Below are positions 13,901-28,300 of a stretch of DNA of 64,000 nucleotides, piece by piece. A program made the position numbers and the translations under genes. Source of the DNA: Casuarina equisetifolia (taxonomy: Eukaryota > Streptophyta > Magnoliopsida > Fagales > Casuarinaceae). The stretch covers positions 7,180,501 to 7,244,500 of the forward strand of contig CM052360.1 in the NCBI GenBank assembly GCA_028551475.1, written 5' to 3'. Every line of letters starts with the position of its first letter. The stretch's first letter is position 1. The notes under the pieces were generated by a model. That model was given only the letters and a program-made list of their open reading frames with translations. It did not search any database and was not told the DNA's origin.

Positions 13901-16900
13901 TGAGTTTATTTTGGTCAATTTTCTGTCATGACTTATAAAGGTCCCATCTTGATGGGAAGTCTTACTTTCCAGCAACCCAGCGTCAACAATTGTGATTGGC
14001 ATGGGAAGGGAGAGACCACAACTCACGTAGCTGTAGCATGTGTGCGAGTTACTTGTAGCTATGTGTAGAAAGGCGCCTTTATATTAGATCTCATGCTGCT
14101 GCATTACTAAATGTGTAGCGTCTTGAAAAACTACAACTCAAGAACTCGCGATCTTGCTTAAGTAGGCATTTGCACTGTTCATATATGTTGGCCAAACATT
14201 GTGGTCAAATTTACTTAAATATGTCAATTGTCTGTTTCATTTATTTTATTTGATTGTGTGAATAGGTACAACCATTCTCCAAAATGAAAAGAATAAACTC
14301 TGACATGTGAAAGCTGCAATCACTTCCTTATCCTGATATTGCCCTCTCATTTTTTTGTCTGCTTGATGTAGTGTTATGGAGAATTTGTAAGTGGATCCAT
14401 TAGTGATGAACAGAGAAAGACTGTAGTCCGTAATTCATGTCCTGGGGCAGGGGCTTGTGGCGGGATGTATACAGCCAATACAATGGCTTCTGCTATTGAA
14501 GCAATGGGAATGTCCCTTCCATACAGGTAGAAATTTATCTTCACCTGATCACTTTAAAAGAGCAGTAGCTAGCAATGTTATTCTTATCTTCTTTTTTGTT
14601 GTCTCCCCTGGAAGCTCTTCAACACCTGCTGAGGATCCATTGAAGTTGGATGAATGCCGTTTGGCAGGAAAATATCTTTTGGAATTACTGAAAATGGACT
14701 TGAAACCACGAGATATTATCACTCGTAGATCCCTACGTAATGCTATGGTTATTGTTATGGCACTAGGTGGCTCGACAAATGCTGTGTTACATTTGATTGC
14801 CATTGCAAGGTGAGAAGATTCTTGGTACCAGAATCCCAATCTTACCATTAATCATGTCATGTGGAAGTAGCTCACTCTGATATTCTTGTCAGGTCCGTTG
14901 GTCTGGATTTAACCCTGGATGATTTCCAGAGAGTCAGCGATGAGGTTCCATTTCTTGCAGATCTTAAACCTAGTGGCAAGTATGTTATGGAGGATGTGCA
15001 CAAGGTCTGTTTTGTTAATGAATATCACCCTTGTGCATTTGATTATTTCTAGGAAAAACTTGGCTGGAGATGAAAGCTTTCATATGGCTGGAATTATTTA
15101 TGTATCATTGTCTTCATTCACTGGTAATGAGCCAATGATTAACTGTTTTGCTAGATTGGGGGAACCCCTGCAGTCATTCGCTACCTTTTGGAGCTTGGCC
15201 TTTTAGATGGGGACTGTTTGACTGGTACACTAAATTTGTTGCATTTATCAGAGGATGTACTTTCTTGTAGGTTTCTTATTACTAACCCAAATGTATTTTG
15301 TCCTTAGTTACTGGGAAGACGTTGGCGGAAAATGCAGCAAGCTTCCTTCCCCTAGCCAATGGACAGGTTTGATGGCTTTTATGTCTCTATTTTTAGGATT
15401 CACTGCTTCTGTTTTTAATTTTGATTGATGAAATAGTTTGGAGACAAATGATGTAATTCCTTACGTGCCTTTTCTATTCAGGACGTAATAAGGCCAGTGG
15501 AGAACCCCATAAAGAAAACAGGCCACCTCCAGATATTGTATGGAAATCTCGCACCAAATGGTTCTGTTGCAAAAATCACTGGAAAAGAGGGATTGTATTT
15601 CTCAGGTTCTATTTTATGTTGTCCTGCGCAATTATTTTTGAAGCTATATGTTCTATACTTCTAATCTTGAGTTGAGTCTGCCTGCCTAAACATTCGTTAC
15701 AAAAATATCCTTCAGGTCCTGCACTTGTCTTTGAAGGAGAGGAATCTATGCTTGCAGCTATCTCAGAGGATCCTCTGAGTTTTAAGGTATGTGTTCTATT
15801 TTGGCATTGTTTAATCTGTCCTTTTGCTGTCATAGTTTTTCATGTTATGTTACTAACTGATAAGGAGTTAATAAATCAATGTTGCTCGGGTAAATGCTGA
15901 GATTTGGATGGTGACTAGGTCTTTAATATGTTTATACTTTCCTGTTCAAGTGCATGCAGTTCTTGGGAAGCGTAAATAACTGTTGACTAAAAGCAGGCTC
16001 TTTTGTTCATAGTTAATTTGGTTGCCTCAATTTTGCGAGGGAAAAAAACCCTGAGAAATTAGGCTTGTCTCTTTGTGAAAAAATGATTATCATTTCTAAG
16101 TACTGCACTCCTAGAGGATGGCTTTCTCTCATGTCATTTGTCCTGAGTAGAAATAATGTCTTCTTGCACCTCAAATACTATTCTCCGACTGACTTTTCGC
16201 TTAAGGAAATCCATTGGAGCAATGTTGATGCACTAGGCTCCGATTTTCTGATTTCAAACTTATCTGTAAAAGTCTTGTTAAGGCCTGAAGGACTAATTGT
16301 GCTTCATTTAATCATTTTTTGACAGTTGAGTTATATTAGTTTCTCAAGGAGAGGCCTGAAACCTAGAATATTTCCTCTCTTATATGGTCTTCTTTCCAAA
16401 GTTCCATCAAATTTATACTCATTTATTGTCCGTTATGTAATTCTTCAACTAAAGAATATGGATTTCCTAATGAAAGAACTTTAACCACGTTTTCAGGTCA
16501 ACAATTTTATCCTCAGGCGTCTTATCTGTAGGTGAAGTGCCTTGATTGCTGCTTTTGTATTCCTTGTAGACCATTACAATATTAATTCTCTGCCAAAAAA
16601 CTCATAATATGTGGAGTTCCAGTGGAGCTTCCACATTTAAATTCAGGTTTTCTTGCATTAAGAAACCTTCAAACTATCTGCATTTGTTTGACCCTAGTTA
16701 TCGGTCATCTGCATTCCAGACGTTCTTGGTAGTTAGTTAAATCACGTTGTATGGTGCTTTTTCCCTTGAGACTATTAGCTTTTCCTGAATTTCATTCGTT
16801 GCACTGCTCCATTACATCCAATTGTTAGCAGCATTCGCCATGGATATGGACTTAATAGTACTATCTTTTCTGTTTTTGGACTTGTTCGGTATGAGATGTT

Positions 16901-18037
16901 ACTGTGGAACTTAGATGCTCTGGGAGCATAACTGGTTTCTCGTCTATGTCTGTCATGTTCCAGGATAAGGTAGTAATTATTAGAGGAGAGGGCCCCAAGG
17001 GTGGACCTGGCATGCCTGAAATGTTAACACCAACAAGTGCAATAATGGGAGCAGGTCTTGGAAAGGTATGATTTTGTCAATTCCTGGTTTTGGTTTATAA
17101 TTAGAGATCTGTTCTAGTCATTAGTTGAGTCAAATCATTACCCATTGGTTTCGGGATCGTGGGGCAACTTAATTAATTTCATGAATTTGTCACTTGCTTG
17201 GTAGCTCAAGTGGAGCTAAATAGCAGATCCCGACCTAAATGTTGGGGGGTTTTGAGACACCCCTCCCAAACACCCCCCTTACCTAATTCATAAGAAGAAG
17301 AAGAAAAAAAAAAGGTTCATGAATACACTATAAAACAAATTGATGATTTCTTTTGGATATAACTCAATCCTTTTCTTTTTCCCATTAGTCTTTATGTTGT
17401 TTTCAAGCTAAATGCATGAACCTAGTTAATGGTAGTTTTTTTTTTTTTTTCTTTGGTCTAACAGTGACATTTATTTGGTTACTTTTGAATGGTGCAGGAT
17501 GTTGCTTTGCTGACTGATGGTAGGTTTTCAGGAGGTTCGCATGGATTTGTTGTTGGGCACATATGTCCTGAAGCTCAGGTGTCCTACCTTTAAACTCAAG
17601 ATTAAGTTATAAAAATATGTAGTATAGAATACAGAAAAGTTTTCCATCATTTTAAAGGAAATAAAAAACCCACAAAATCTTACTTAAACCAAAAGTAGGA
17701 TGATTAACATAAAGCATCGTGAACTATTTCCAGGAAGGTGGTCCAATTGGTCTGGTTGAAGATGGAGACATGATCAAAATTGATGTTGAGAATAGGAGAA
17801 TAGATGTTGAGGTGACAGACGGGGAGATGGAGCAGAGAAGGAAGAAGTGGACTCCACCTGCATATGAGGCCAACAGAGGAGTTCTTTATAAGGTGTGTTA
17901 CGTCTGTCTTTCTGCGTTGAAGTCCATATTTTGTACACAACGCTTGAGCTATTTTTCTGAAGAAATACGATCTTCTCTGTTTCCAGTACATCAAGAGCGT
18001 GCAGTCGGCTTCAAGGGGATGTGTGACTGATGAGTAG
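10935..18037 (+). CDS. DHAD: Dihydroxy-acid dehydratase, plastid
   Basis: Fourteen exons with GT-AG borders: 10935-11480, 12759-12830, 13417-13464, 14372-14526, 14615-14809, 14893-15004, 15155-15224, 15308-15366, 15482-15605, 15716-15786, 16964-17065, 17498-17578, 17734-17892, 17987-18037. They join without a frame break into 1845 nt, 614 residues. The enzyme dehydrates dihydroxy-isovalerate and dihydroxy-methylvalerate, the third shared step of valine and isoleucine synthesis (also feeding leucine). The first 50 or so residues are Ser/Pro/Val-rich, like a chloroplast transit peptide. The IlvD/Edd signatures are present: [14 protein letters not shown] across the exon 1/2 junction and [11 protein letters not shown] at about 523-532. 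Cysteines 106 (GNTCNMH), 179 (PGCDKN) and 251 (GACGG) are the expected iron-sulfur ligands. The end, GCVTDE, matches plant DHAD as I recall it. A Cys begins exon 4 where I expect Ser. The gene appears functional. Confidence 0.96.
12149..12458 (+). repeat. Tandem 155-bp duplication in DHAD intron 1
   Basis: Two head-to-tail copies, 12149-12303 and 12304-12458, differ at only a handful of positions (for example AATCCGTCTC against AATCCTTCTC). The start of each copy (ACCAGT / ACCAAT) also appears just after the second (ACCAGG at 12459). Near-identity suggests a recent duplication. It lies well inside the intron and does not touch splice sites. Confidence 0.9.
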
Positions 18038-18893
18038 TGGAGAAGACCGTTGGTGAATGGCATATAGAGTGCTTGCAGTGGGATCTCTTCTTGCGGCTAT
18101 TCTACTCTTTTGCTTTGTTTATGAGAATTGGAAATAGGTCCAGGTGTTGTAATTTTTCTTGTTGGCTGTTTTTCCTGTATTGTCTGTTCCAGCTGACCAA
18201 AGTATGAATGAAGATTGCTTTCACTTGTTCCCAACTTGATCGACTCAATACGCTTTTTGAGCAAGGATCCAACCAAAGTTCTGCTAAAGCACTTTCCCAA
18301 TTACCCAAGCCGTCTCTCGCCTAAGTGACAAAGAGATGCAAGTTCCCCTGATTGGGATAATTGAAGTAAAGAGTGCTCCTTGCATTTAAACGGTTCAAAA
18401 ACAGCATTCTCTGCCTATGTTTTAGGTTCTGAAGCTTAATCTGACTACAAAATCTGCACATCTTGTGCGTGGGCGAGCCTGTTTCGATCTCTGTACCATT
18501 CCAAAGGACTCCTATAAATTTGAAAAACTTAGAATCGGGTTTGGATCTTCATCGTTAGCTTCTCTAAATCCAGAGCAAAAGGTTTGGTCCCTGTCACCGA
18601 CTGACTTGTTAGAGTCGCTCTTTGATGTGGTAAGTGGTCGAGGATGGCTTTCTTATAGTCAGTTTTGAAAATGCAGTAAGAATTTGTAATGATATGGTCA
18701 TGGGTTTAAAAAATATGTATTCTAACTCATAGAGATGGTGTAATAAAAGATTTTTTTTTAAACAGTTGTTTTAGGTTGTATGAATTAGGAATTTAAGGTT
18801 TATGACTATAGGGAAGAAAATCATACTAAAAAAAATAAAATTTATTATTATTGAAATCACGTTTAATTTTTAATTTTTTTTTTACGCACATTC

Positions 18894-18957
<64 letters not shown>

Positions 18958-19352
18958 AACTTGAACTTGAAATCAAAAGGTCTTGAATCTTGTTAACCTT
19001 TCATTGAGTTAATAGGTGGTTGATCAAAAGAGACATCAGATTAATTCAAAATGCTTTTTGCCTTTTATTTTTAACTGGGGATTATCTGTTAAAAAGATAA
19101 CCTTAAATCAGGCCAGACTGGTTGAGCTTTAAATAACCTCACATACTATTAAATGGTGTCCAGGAGAAATAAATAGATTGGGCTGGTTGTGTTTAGACTG
19201 TTTAGGCCCCATCTTTTTTCTCTTGCTTGTCATTGTAAACCTTACCCAACGAGACCCGACCCGTAAAGCAATAGATCCGAAAGATTTGGTAACCTGGAGC
19301 AGTACAAAAGCTTGGGCTCAAGTCGGCGAGGGATAGGAAAAGAGACGGGTGT
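18038..19352. other. DHAD 3' region and RING gene 5' region
   Basis: Intergenic stretch between two genes on the same strand. The first few hundred bases probably contain the DHAD 3' UTR. A 67-codon ORF near 18465-18668 resembles nothing. A long AT microsatellite sits in the middle. The last 100 bases before the ATG at 19353 are the likely 5' UTR of the RING gene. Confidence 0.5.
18897..18954. repeat. (AT)29 microsatellite
   Basis: An uninterrupted run of 29 AT dinucleotides, 58 bases. Runs of this length are prone to slippage, so length differences between individuals and assembly error are both likely. Confidence 0.97.
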
Positions 19353-22300
19353 ATGGCACCGTCGTCTTCCGTGGAATCCTTGTACTTGAATTCAACTTCT
19401 GGACTTCTTTCCCTTTTGGATTTGAACCTCCAACAGGATCAGGTATTTATTTTCGCTTTCTCTGAAATATTTTTTTTTTGATTTTTTAAAATAATTTTTG
19501 CCTTTTCTTTTCAAGTTTTAGTGTTCTATTCGTAATTTAATCATTTTTTTTATTTATAAATTTCAATTAGAACCGTTATAGGGTTAGTTGTAATTGTTTG
19601 ACGGAGATTGAACCTACCTTGCTTTCTCATTTGTGTATATTATTATTATTATTATTATTATTATTTGGTTATTTTCTCGTTGATTTGATGTATTCTGTGA
19701 ATTTCATAGGCTGGGCATGTATATTAAGATGGCTTGCATCTTAGAAAAATTTAGTTTTTCCTATTGTAAAGCTTGAGTGAATGTATTTGCCATAGTTTAT
19801 TCTATATTTGTTGTGTTTAATGATTGGTGGAACTAGAGTTCTTTTTTGACGGAGATTGAACCTACCTTGCCTTACATTAGTTTTTTGTTTTTTCGGTCAA
19901 TTTCTCAATGGCTTGATTTATTCTGTGAATTTCTTTTCTGGCTTGATTTATTATATGGTGGGTTTCATCTTAGAAAAAGTTCTCATCTCCTGTTAGAAAG
20001 CTTGAGTGAATGTATTTACTACAGTTTATTTTTAATTTGCTGTGTTTAATGATTGGAGGAAACGTACAATGGGCAGTCGTGCTAACAAATTTCAAGTCCA
20101 TTTTGGATCAGACAGTTTCATGTGAGATTATCTTAAACGAGCCACTATTATCATTTTCATGCTTATTTTTACCTTTTCTTTTATTAAGATCTAATTTTCT
20201 TATTTTTCTTATTTTTCTTACCTGTAATTTCTCCGTGACAATCTTCTTAGACCTGTGTACGCCTTACACATAATTTATCCTGCATTTCATACATCCTCAT
20301 TAGTTATATTTTTCTTATTTCTATGTTGCACGCAATCTAATTCCTGTTATAAAGTTAGTGTTTGTTTTACCTTTTACATTCTTTGGGAACCTGTTGAGCC
20401 AATGTACTGAAAAGAATTGCTTATTTCATTTCTTAGTCTTAGAGTATTTTCCAACAATCAATATACATTGCTGATATTTTTTTATTTCATATTGTTATAG
20501 TTTTAATCCTTTGAATTATGATAAATAAAGCAACAAAACAAAAGAACAGATCGTTAATATTAACCTATTTGTCCGGTGGTGTAATGCTTCTCAAGTTATG
20601 TGCTGCTGTTGTGAGGCTACTTTCACTCTGAGTTTCAAGGAAAGGTTTAGCTAGATTGCCATCTTTTTTATGCAGAGAAGTTCCCTTCTTAATGTTCACT
20701 TTATATGCTTATATGCATGTACGGAATACAAAAATATCTTGCTGTTTGAATTTTCTTAGAGTTTATCTGTACGGGAGTCAAGATACTAACATACCTTAAT
20801 TTCAGTCTGTTAAGAAGGCTTTCTTTTCTCCTACTTGTTTCATTTAGTGCGCATAGTTAAAATTCTTTCGTGAAGCTTATCTGTAATACTTACATGTGTC
20901 CTGGTGTTTGGTGTGCTGCTTCTACAAGTTACAGCAGTCAATTATACCATAATTTTGATTTATTTGTTTCCTACATATGAGTAATTGATATTCAAGATTC
21001 AAAGAAAAAAAAAGCTAATTTATTCTTTTGGATTGTTCATATGCCATTGATAAAAGCGATATCACATATTGAATTTAGTTGTTTGATGCAAAAGGAAAAT
21101 GGACATTGATGAGGTAGTTCATAAAGTGGCCAATTATACCTTCAGTACCTTTTCACTTGTTTCTTATATATGAGTAATTGATATTCAGATTCTACATTTG
21201 AGAGTGGTTGAGTGAAACTTCATTTTTTGAGCTGTTGTTTATTTTGCTTTTAAGAAATCTATTACATATTGAATATTTGCTTGTTAGATGTAGCAGCTGC
21301 TGAATATATTATTAATTTGTTTTCTTGGGTTTTCTTCTGTTGATGCAGAATATGGAGGAAATGGACATTGATGATGTAGTTGATGTTCCTGACACACCTG
21401 ATAGGTTAGCTGCCCATCATATTATTGGGAAGGAATGTGTGGGAAGAGAAAGCAATTCATCATTTGCTGCTTCTTCAAGGAATCCTGATTTTATGGATGG
21501 CAAATGTATTAATGGCTTAAGGCGCCGGGGTAGGCATGTCAATGATAATGGCCAGAATAGAAGGTTGGTTTTTCATTCTCACAAGAATCTGAGCAATGAA
21601 GAACCTAAGGGTTCCAACAACTCTCTTCTACTTTCCCCCTCAGAGAACTCCAATACTTCCCAGAATGCTCACTTATTTAGAAGACCAGCAAAAGGAAAAA
21701 GCTTCATTAGTAAGCCCAGGCACTCTGTTGTAACGGAAAGGATGGATAAAGGGAAAGGAAAATGCATTAGATTTGCTTCTAGATCATCTGGTTGTGATGA
21801 AGATAGAGCCTTTTTAGATTTAACTGAACCGAATGGTTACGCCCAAAAACCAAGTACAGTATTTCCATGTGATGCAATGAAAGATCTTCTGGTTGAAGAT
21901 AAGAGAAAAGAACAGATACTGAACGTCAATGGTTCTTCAAATTGTATACTAGATTCTTCAATGGCATCCAGCAATGCATATAAGGGCAAGGAAAAATTAG
22001 AGGACAGTGCATTTAAAGGTCCTCAATTAACTCTGGGTCATGGGACAGCGGATAATTTGTGCACTCACTCTCAACAGAAAACTGAAAAACAAATGTTCAA
22101 GCCCGCTCAGTCTCTTGCCCTGCCAAGAGTCAGTGGGCAAAAAAGGTTGGTTCGCAATGGGTGTATCTCCCCACATAACATTGCAACACGAGCAAAACAA
22201 TTAGCTGAGGGGCAGAGTACCAGTTGCATTGCCAAACAGAGTCCTTTGGGGGATGTGGTTTCCAAAAGTACACCTTGTCTGATAAATATTAAGGACATAG

Positions 22301-25300
22301 TTTCTGAAGACAGTAGTGTTGATAGAGTGAAAGGAAAAGGTGTTGTAGCTCATCCCTTTACATCAAAGGAGCAAGATGATACAAGTATTCATGCAACTGG
22401 CAGGTAGTTTGTTTACAGTGCACTGTGTTTTTTTCTTTCTTGATTGATTTTGTATTCTTGTTCATGTTGAAGTATTTTTTTTTTCCCTTTTACCTCACAT
22501 ACCCAATCTGGTGACCTTTAGTTGGCATCTAGTACTTCCTAGGAATTTTGTAGGTATCCTGAAATATCAACACACACAAGGGTTTCTTTTTTCTAATCTT
22601 GCTAATCCTTTCAGCAGTAGATTTAGTGGTTTTCTCATAAACCTATTTAATTTTTTCTGGGAAACCTGGAAGTTATTTCTCTCGGTTGAAGATTATCTTG
22701 TTGTGGACTTTACAGGTCCCACATTCAACCCTTTTCTTCTTTTTTATGTCAACTGCTTCTTGCTAATTTTTGCCTCTCAGAATTGCCCTTATGAAATGAC
22801 ATGGCAACTGCAGCCCTAATGTTTCCTTTTATTTTTTCCTTTCTTACTGACTATGTTCGCATTTTAGGCTGATACTTCCTTATTAAAATATGGACAAAAC
22901 ATCAAAACCTTTATATGGACACTGTAAAACACCTGATATAGATAATAATATAGGATCAGCTCTGCCCATCTATTGGAGTATGTTGAGTTTCCTTTTAATG
23001 CAATAATAAGTGATCAGTGAAGAGGTATTAATATGGTTTTGCAGCATGCCTTAATATTTCTGTGATTATGTCATCTTTCCTGAGCAATGTCTATTTCCCG
23101 TTGAATCTGAATGGGGTTCTCTTACTCTCTCTTTTTTCTCTTGGTAAACAAAAAATGCCTACAACTGAAAGTGATGAACTATCTCTCTTCTCCAGAAACT
23201 GAAAACTACTTTTGTTATTAAAACCTGTTGGAAAAGGATAAAAAGGACAAATTACAGTGTCCAGAAAACATGTTATTACATGTAAGATACACACAATTCC
23301 CTTCATTCAGGAAAGGATCCACTCAAGGTGTGGTGAGATTGCTGTCTGTGTTTGTACTTCCCCCACCTCTGCTCCCTAATTTCTAGTAGAACTCTCAACT
23401 ACTTTGCCTAGCCATGATGATAGACATCTCTTGTTTGAAGAATACTTCCCCAACATAGTGCTGCCAAAAAAGGGTAACAAATTTTTAACGTATGTTGATG
23501 AAGAGGGCGAAAAATATACCTTCAAGAAAGCTACCCCAAAATCACCCCCCATAACAAGAAAAAGACTAAAGTTTTGGCTGCTAGAAGGCTTTGCCCCTCC
23601 AAAATAAGTCTTATGCTTTCATACCCAGTATTCTTTTCAGTAACACAAATTCTAAACCATTACTTATTACAAAATAAAGACTTTGAGTTCGCCTTTTGCC
23701 TTTAATGAGGCTCTCCATCTACCTCAGCATCAGCTGCACCTCTAAAATTAGCCTTTGTGTTGTGCTTCATTGGCAAATCATACCCAACTAACAAGTGCAG
23801 TTTATAAGGAGATATGAATAGTCACAATTAAAGGGCTGACTATGGCAGAATGCTCTTATCTAAATCGCTTCCACCAAACACATTGTCTGTTTTATATGGT
23901 TTAGACCTGCTGACGACTGGGTCTTTCTGATATATTTTAGGATCTGACTTTTTTGTTCCTTCTTTATGAGATTTGTATGTTTCTTTGCTGTTTCATACTT
24001 TTATGTGACTGAATATTCCTTTCTTGTTAGTTTGTCACCAATTATTCCACTTTCAGAACTGTCCTGATGGTATTGTTCTATCTCGTTGTCCTTCATAGTT
24101 ATGGATATAGTTTTCGTTTGACTCTGAAAATGATTCCTCTTTTGCTCTCTTTTTTTTTTTTGGTTTTTTTTTGGGCTTTCTTCTAAGATGTGGACTACTA
24201 CTTAAATGCACATTAGTTAATAGAGTTGATCATGTTTGTGAACATTAGAATTTGTTTCAGTATTCTTGCTCACAAGCTCTGCTTTGGTTTGTTACCAATG
24301 ATTCCACTTTCAGAACTGTTTTATTTTTCTTTTTCTTTTTTTCCCTTTCTTCTAAGATGGGGACAACTACTTAAATGCACATTAGTTAATAGAGTTGACA
24401 TGTTTGTGAACATTAGAATTTTTGTTCAGTATTCAATGATTGTCTAACAGCAGTTTCAGTCATCATATGCTCCTCTTGACATCATGAATTTACTCTCACC
24501 ACAACGATGAGCTCTCAGAAGTTTAGTGATCTGTGCAATTTTGTTGAACATGTAGCGCTAAGTCTTTGTTGAAATTGGCCTGTCCTTTCTTGGGTAATAG
24601 CTTTCATGTTTATTTTGCCAGTGGTCAGGCAAACTACTGATTTTCAGTTTCTTTGGTTAAGTGTCTGTCAAAGATCTTGTATATACCAAGACCAGTTTAA
24701 CTCTGTGATTTTTAAACAGCACATGACAGACAAGATTGCGATGATATGATGCTGTTAAAAATAACCCAGTTTTGACTATTTAATACACTAAAGAGTTTCA
24801 ACAATGTTTTGTTATTGTTGTCACCAACACTTGTCAGTGAACTTAGATCTGAGACCTTATAGCGTGCTATACTTTTGGAGCAGGTCTGTCATTAATGAAA
24901 CCGATGGGAGTAGTTATGCTATCAGAAATGCATTTGGATGCTCAGAAGGACTAGGTGGTTGGAGAAGCACACGGAGTCGTTCAAGGAACTCTGACCATCC
25001 CTTTTCTGACTTTGCTTTGTCTTTCGCTGGGAGAATTGATGCTAATAGAAGTGTTATTAGTCAACAAAATAAAAACTTACTGGAGCAAAGGGATGCTAGG
25101 AGTGGACTAAACGACAGGGCCGAACATGATTTTGCAAACGAATCAAATGCAGCTCAAGCAACTTCCAAGGTTGACTCTGAGGTTGACTGGCTAGGTGGAC
25201 CACATCACGCTTCAAATACAACTACTAGAAGGCAAAAGAAACACAGATTGACTTCAAGAAATGCTGGCGAATGCTCAACATCAGTTTCTGATGAGTCAGA

Positions 25301-28300
25301 CGTTGTTTTTCTTGGCTCCTCAGGGCAGAATTCTAGATCATCCAGACCCCAAACTCGAGGAAATCGGGGTGGTTTGGGTCCAGTTATTGAAGTTGATGAC
25401 TCATCACCCGAAATGAGAAGAACTGTCTCCCATGGTTTAGGCTGCGTGAATAATGATGACTCAGTTGCTAGGGCAAGGCAAGTAGAAGCAGATGAGATGT
25501 TGGCTCGGGAACTGCAAGAACAATTGTATCATGAAGAGCCTGTTGTTGGAGGTGGTGGGGTAGGTTCCCCATCATATGCTTCTTTTTTTCCTTTTTGTGT
25601 TCGTGGCAAGTAATGCTTTGTTCTTGTGGATGTTTCATGTTTCTTGATCTTTTTGCAGATTGATGAAAATTTAGCATGGGGGATGCCGCAGGAGGATATT
25701 CTCCATGCTGGTTCTGGTGGAAGGAACAGTGAATCCCATCCTGTGAGTGAGCCTCTTTTTTTTGCTGACTTACTGATGGCTTGAAATGTACATTAAGTAT
25801 AGAGTTAGTCACTGCGTTGATGCTATCAAATCAAGAAAATTTCTGTGAGACTTATGAACCGGTTTCTTCATTCAGCATTGGTTTTGAAATTGTCATATTC
25901 ATAGCTTGGCTTGTCAACAACCAGGGCCCTATATATCTTGATGAAGCAAGGATGGACAGTAATCCAACATGTAGTGGTGATAGCTTTTGCTGTAAAAGAA
26001 GTACTAATAACATTGAGAGCAGCTTAGCTTTGTAAAGCCTAGTTTTTAAATATTTGGGTTGGTTGGCCTAATTTCCTACAATCCAAGCTTGATTGATTTA
26101 TCTCTTCCTAGCATGCCTAAGCCTTTTTCTTTTTTCAAACCCCCTCCCCCCTTCTCTACCTCAAAGTATGTGAGTAACATCACATCTAAAAATTCAAAAT
26201 TTCACCCAAGCCTACACTGTTGAAGTCACTGGTTTATCTCAAAGTATGTATGAGTGATTGTAGAAATTGTGTTTTTACTTCCCATTATGAGAATGGCATA
26301 GCAGCTCTAAGCGACCCAACTCTGTTAAGAGGTATATGGAAAACATTGTGAAATATATTAGAGGAACTTACTTTACGAATGATTGTCTTTCAGTATGTGG
26401 ATGCCTAGAAGGTTAATGCTCTGTTTGTTTTGCAGTGACTCTTACTATTTAAATTCACCTAAAAGCTGGGTTGTAAGCCTGGGTGCTTATGTGTTGCATT
26501 TTTTTACTAAAGCATGGATGAATTCAATGTTAACACTTCAAAAAATGAAGTTTATCCCTGGAAAATGGACGTCTATTGCCTGTATAGTTAATTTATGTAT
26601 TTGCTTGGCATATTTTATACTTCACTGACTGTTCTTCTAGGTTTCACTAACCGTATGTTTTATCTGCATGTTTGTTAGTGGACCTCATGGGTGTCAGGTT
26701 CACATAGACAAACACGTTCACGACCTTCTCAAAATGCACCAACTAGAAGAGGATCTCATACCTCTAGTCGACTTGCACAGTTGATGCGAACTCAGACTCG
26801 AGTTCCAACCTCTAGCAGAATAACACAGCTGAGAAATCGCTTTTCCAGACATTCTTCTACAGCATCACCAAATGGCAGGAATGTCCAGTTTCCCATGGAC
26901 ATGGATTTAGACATGGTATCTCCTTATCTCTCCCTCCCTTGTCTTTCTATCCCTTCTGTTACTTTAACCCATTTTTTTTATGCTGTTGTATGGTGATGAT
27001 ATATGAACTGAAAAAACTTTTTGATAGTTAAGTTATTCTAGATGTAACAGACATAGATGATGGTAACTAGATTGTGATATAATGATATCTTAATCATCCA
27101 ATAGCACAGCGTTTTGAAAACTTTACTCATGGATAGGATGGACACTAATTTTTTGGGTTATCTTCTGAAATTCTAGGTTTGATGCATTACACAGCATTTC
27201 ATATGAAATGAAGCTTCTACATTTTCTTTGTAGAAGAGGAAGTCACTTATGTAGCCTATTTGAGCAAATTCCAAGTACAAATTCGTTTATTTCCTTGATT
27301 GATGGTTATATAGTAACTCTTTAACAACGGAGCCTGATAATCTTGTGAGTAAAAAAGACATGTATCATTCCAATTTGCATTTAAAGCTTGCAAATCAACG
27401 GTTGCAGGGTGTCTATAAATCAATATTAAATATGCATTATTCCTCTAATATTGAGGATTACCTATGATCATTGAGGAGTCATCACCACTACAATTTTTGC
27501 ACAAGGGAAGATTACTTTGTTTTGTCATATTTACCTTTGCATTATAGTATTTCTTTCTGTAACTTTTGATTCTGACTTCCAAAATTGTTCTTCTAGAAGT
27601 TTTGTACATTCCAATTCAATGTTGAGATACAGTTTGATTTCCTGGCAAGGAGCAAAATAATTATTTATTACATTATAGCCCCTAGGTTTTAATTTCCAGT
27701 TCCAATTTTATCACCATCGATACTGCAGTTTAAAGTCATTGCAATCTGGATCTTCAATGACCCCTATTATCAACATGAACATATTTAGGAATTGGATGAC
27801 CAAACATGCACTGTCTTCCTTTAATCGAATTTTTGTTTGCTCATGTTTTTTCATATGTGGAGTGCTTATGTGGACGGATATTTTAGCACTCACAAGACTT
27901 CAAGTGTGGCTCATGTCAGTCTGCTATTTTCTGTGAATCTAGACATATTTAGTATTAAGTTTTGCACTATATTTGAAACTGTAGGGGGCGGTCAAAGCAA
28001 TTTTCAGTGCTTGATTTAAAGTAAACATCAAACTCTGGGATTCCAGATATAACTACCTCAAAATAAAGAGAATATCTTTTCTACTTTCTTGTACTGAGAG
28101 TGGTGATGCAGACATGTTGTCGGTATTTAGGGCCTCTTTAAAAGGAATAATAATCTCTTGCTTTCTCATGCAGAGACTTGATATATTAGAAGCACTAGAG
28201 GCTGCAGTTGGGGACCTTAGTGATATGAGTATGGTCAATTCCGCTTTTCAAGTTCAGCGTGATTTCAATGAGTAAGAATTTGATATCTCTGTTGACTAAG

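Noticed and set aside
18897..18954. Regular repeats as a CRISPR-like array
   Set aside because: A simple AT microsatellite in a plant nuclear genome, with no spacers.
21325..21360. RING gene start at the ORF's first ATG (21325)
   Set aside because: That ATG lies in the intron before the acceptor at 21348. A small first exon (19353-19442) with a proper donor and matching phase explains the gene better.
23404..23607. 67-codon ORF inside RING gene intron 2
   Set aside because: It has no recognisable homology, and the flanking exons join in phase without it.
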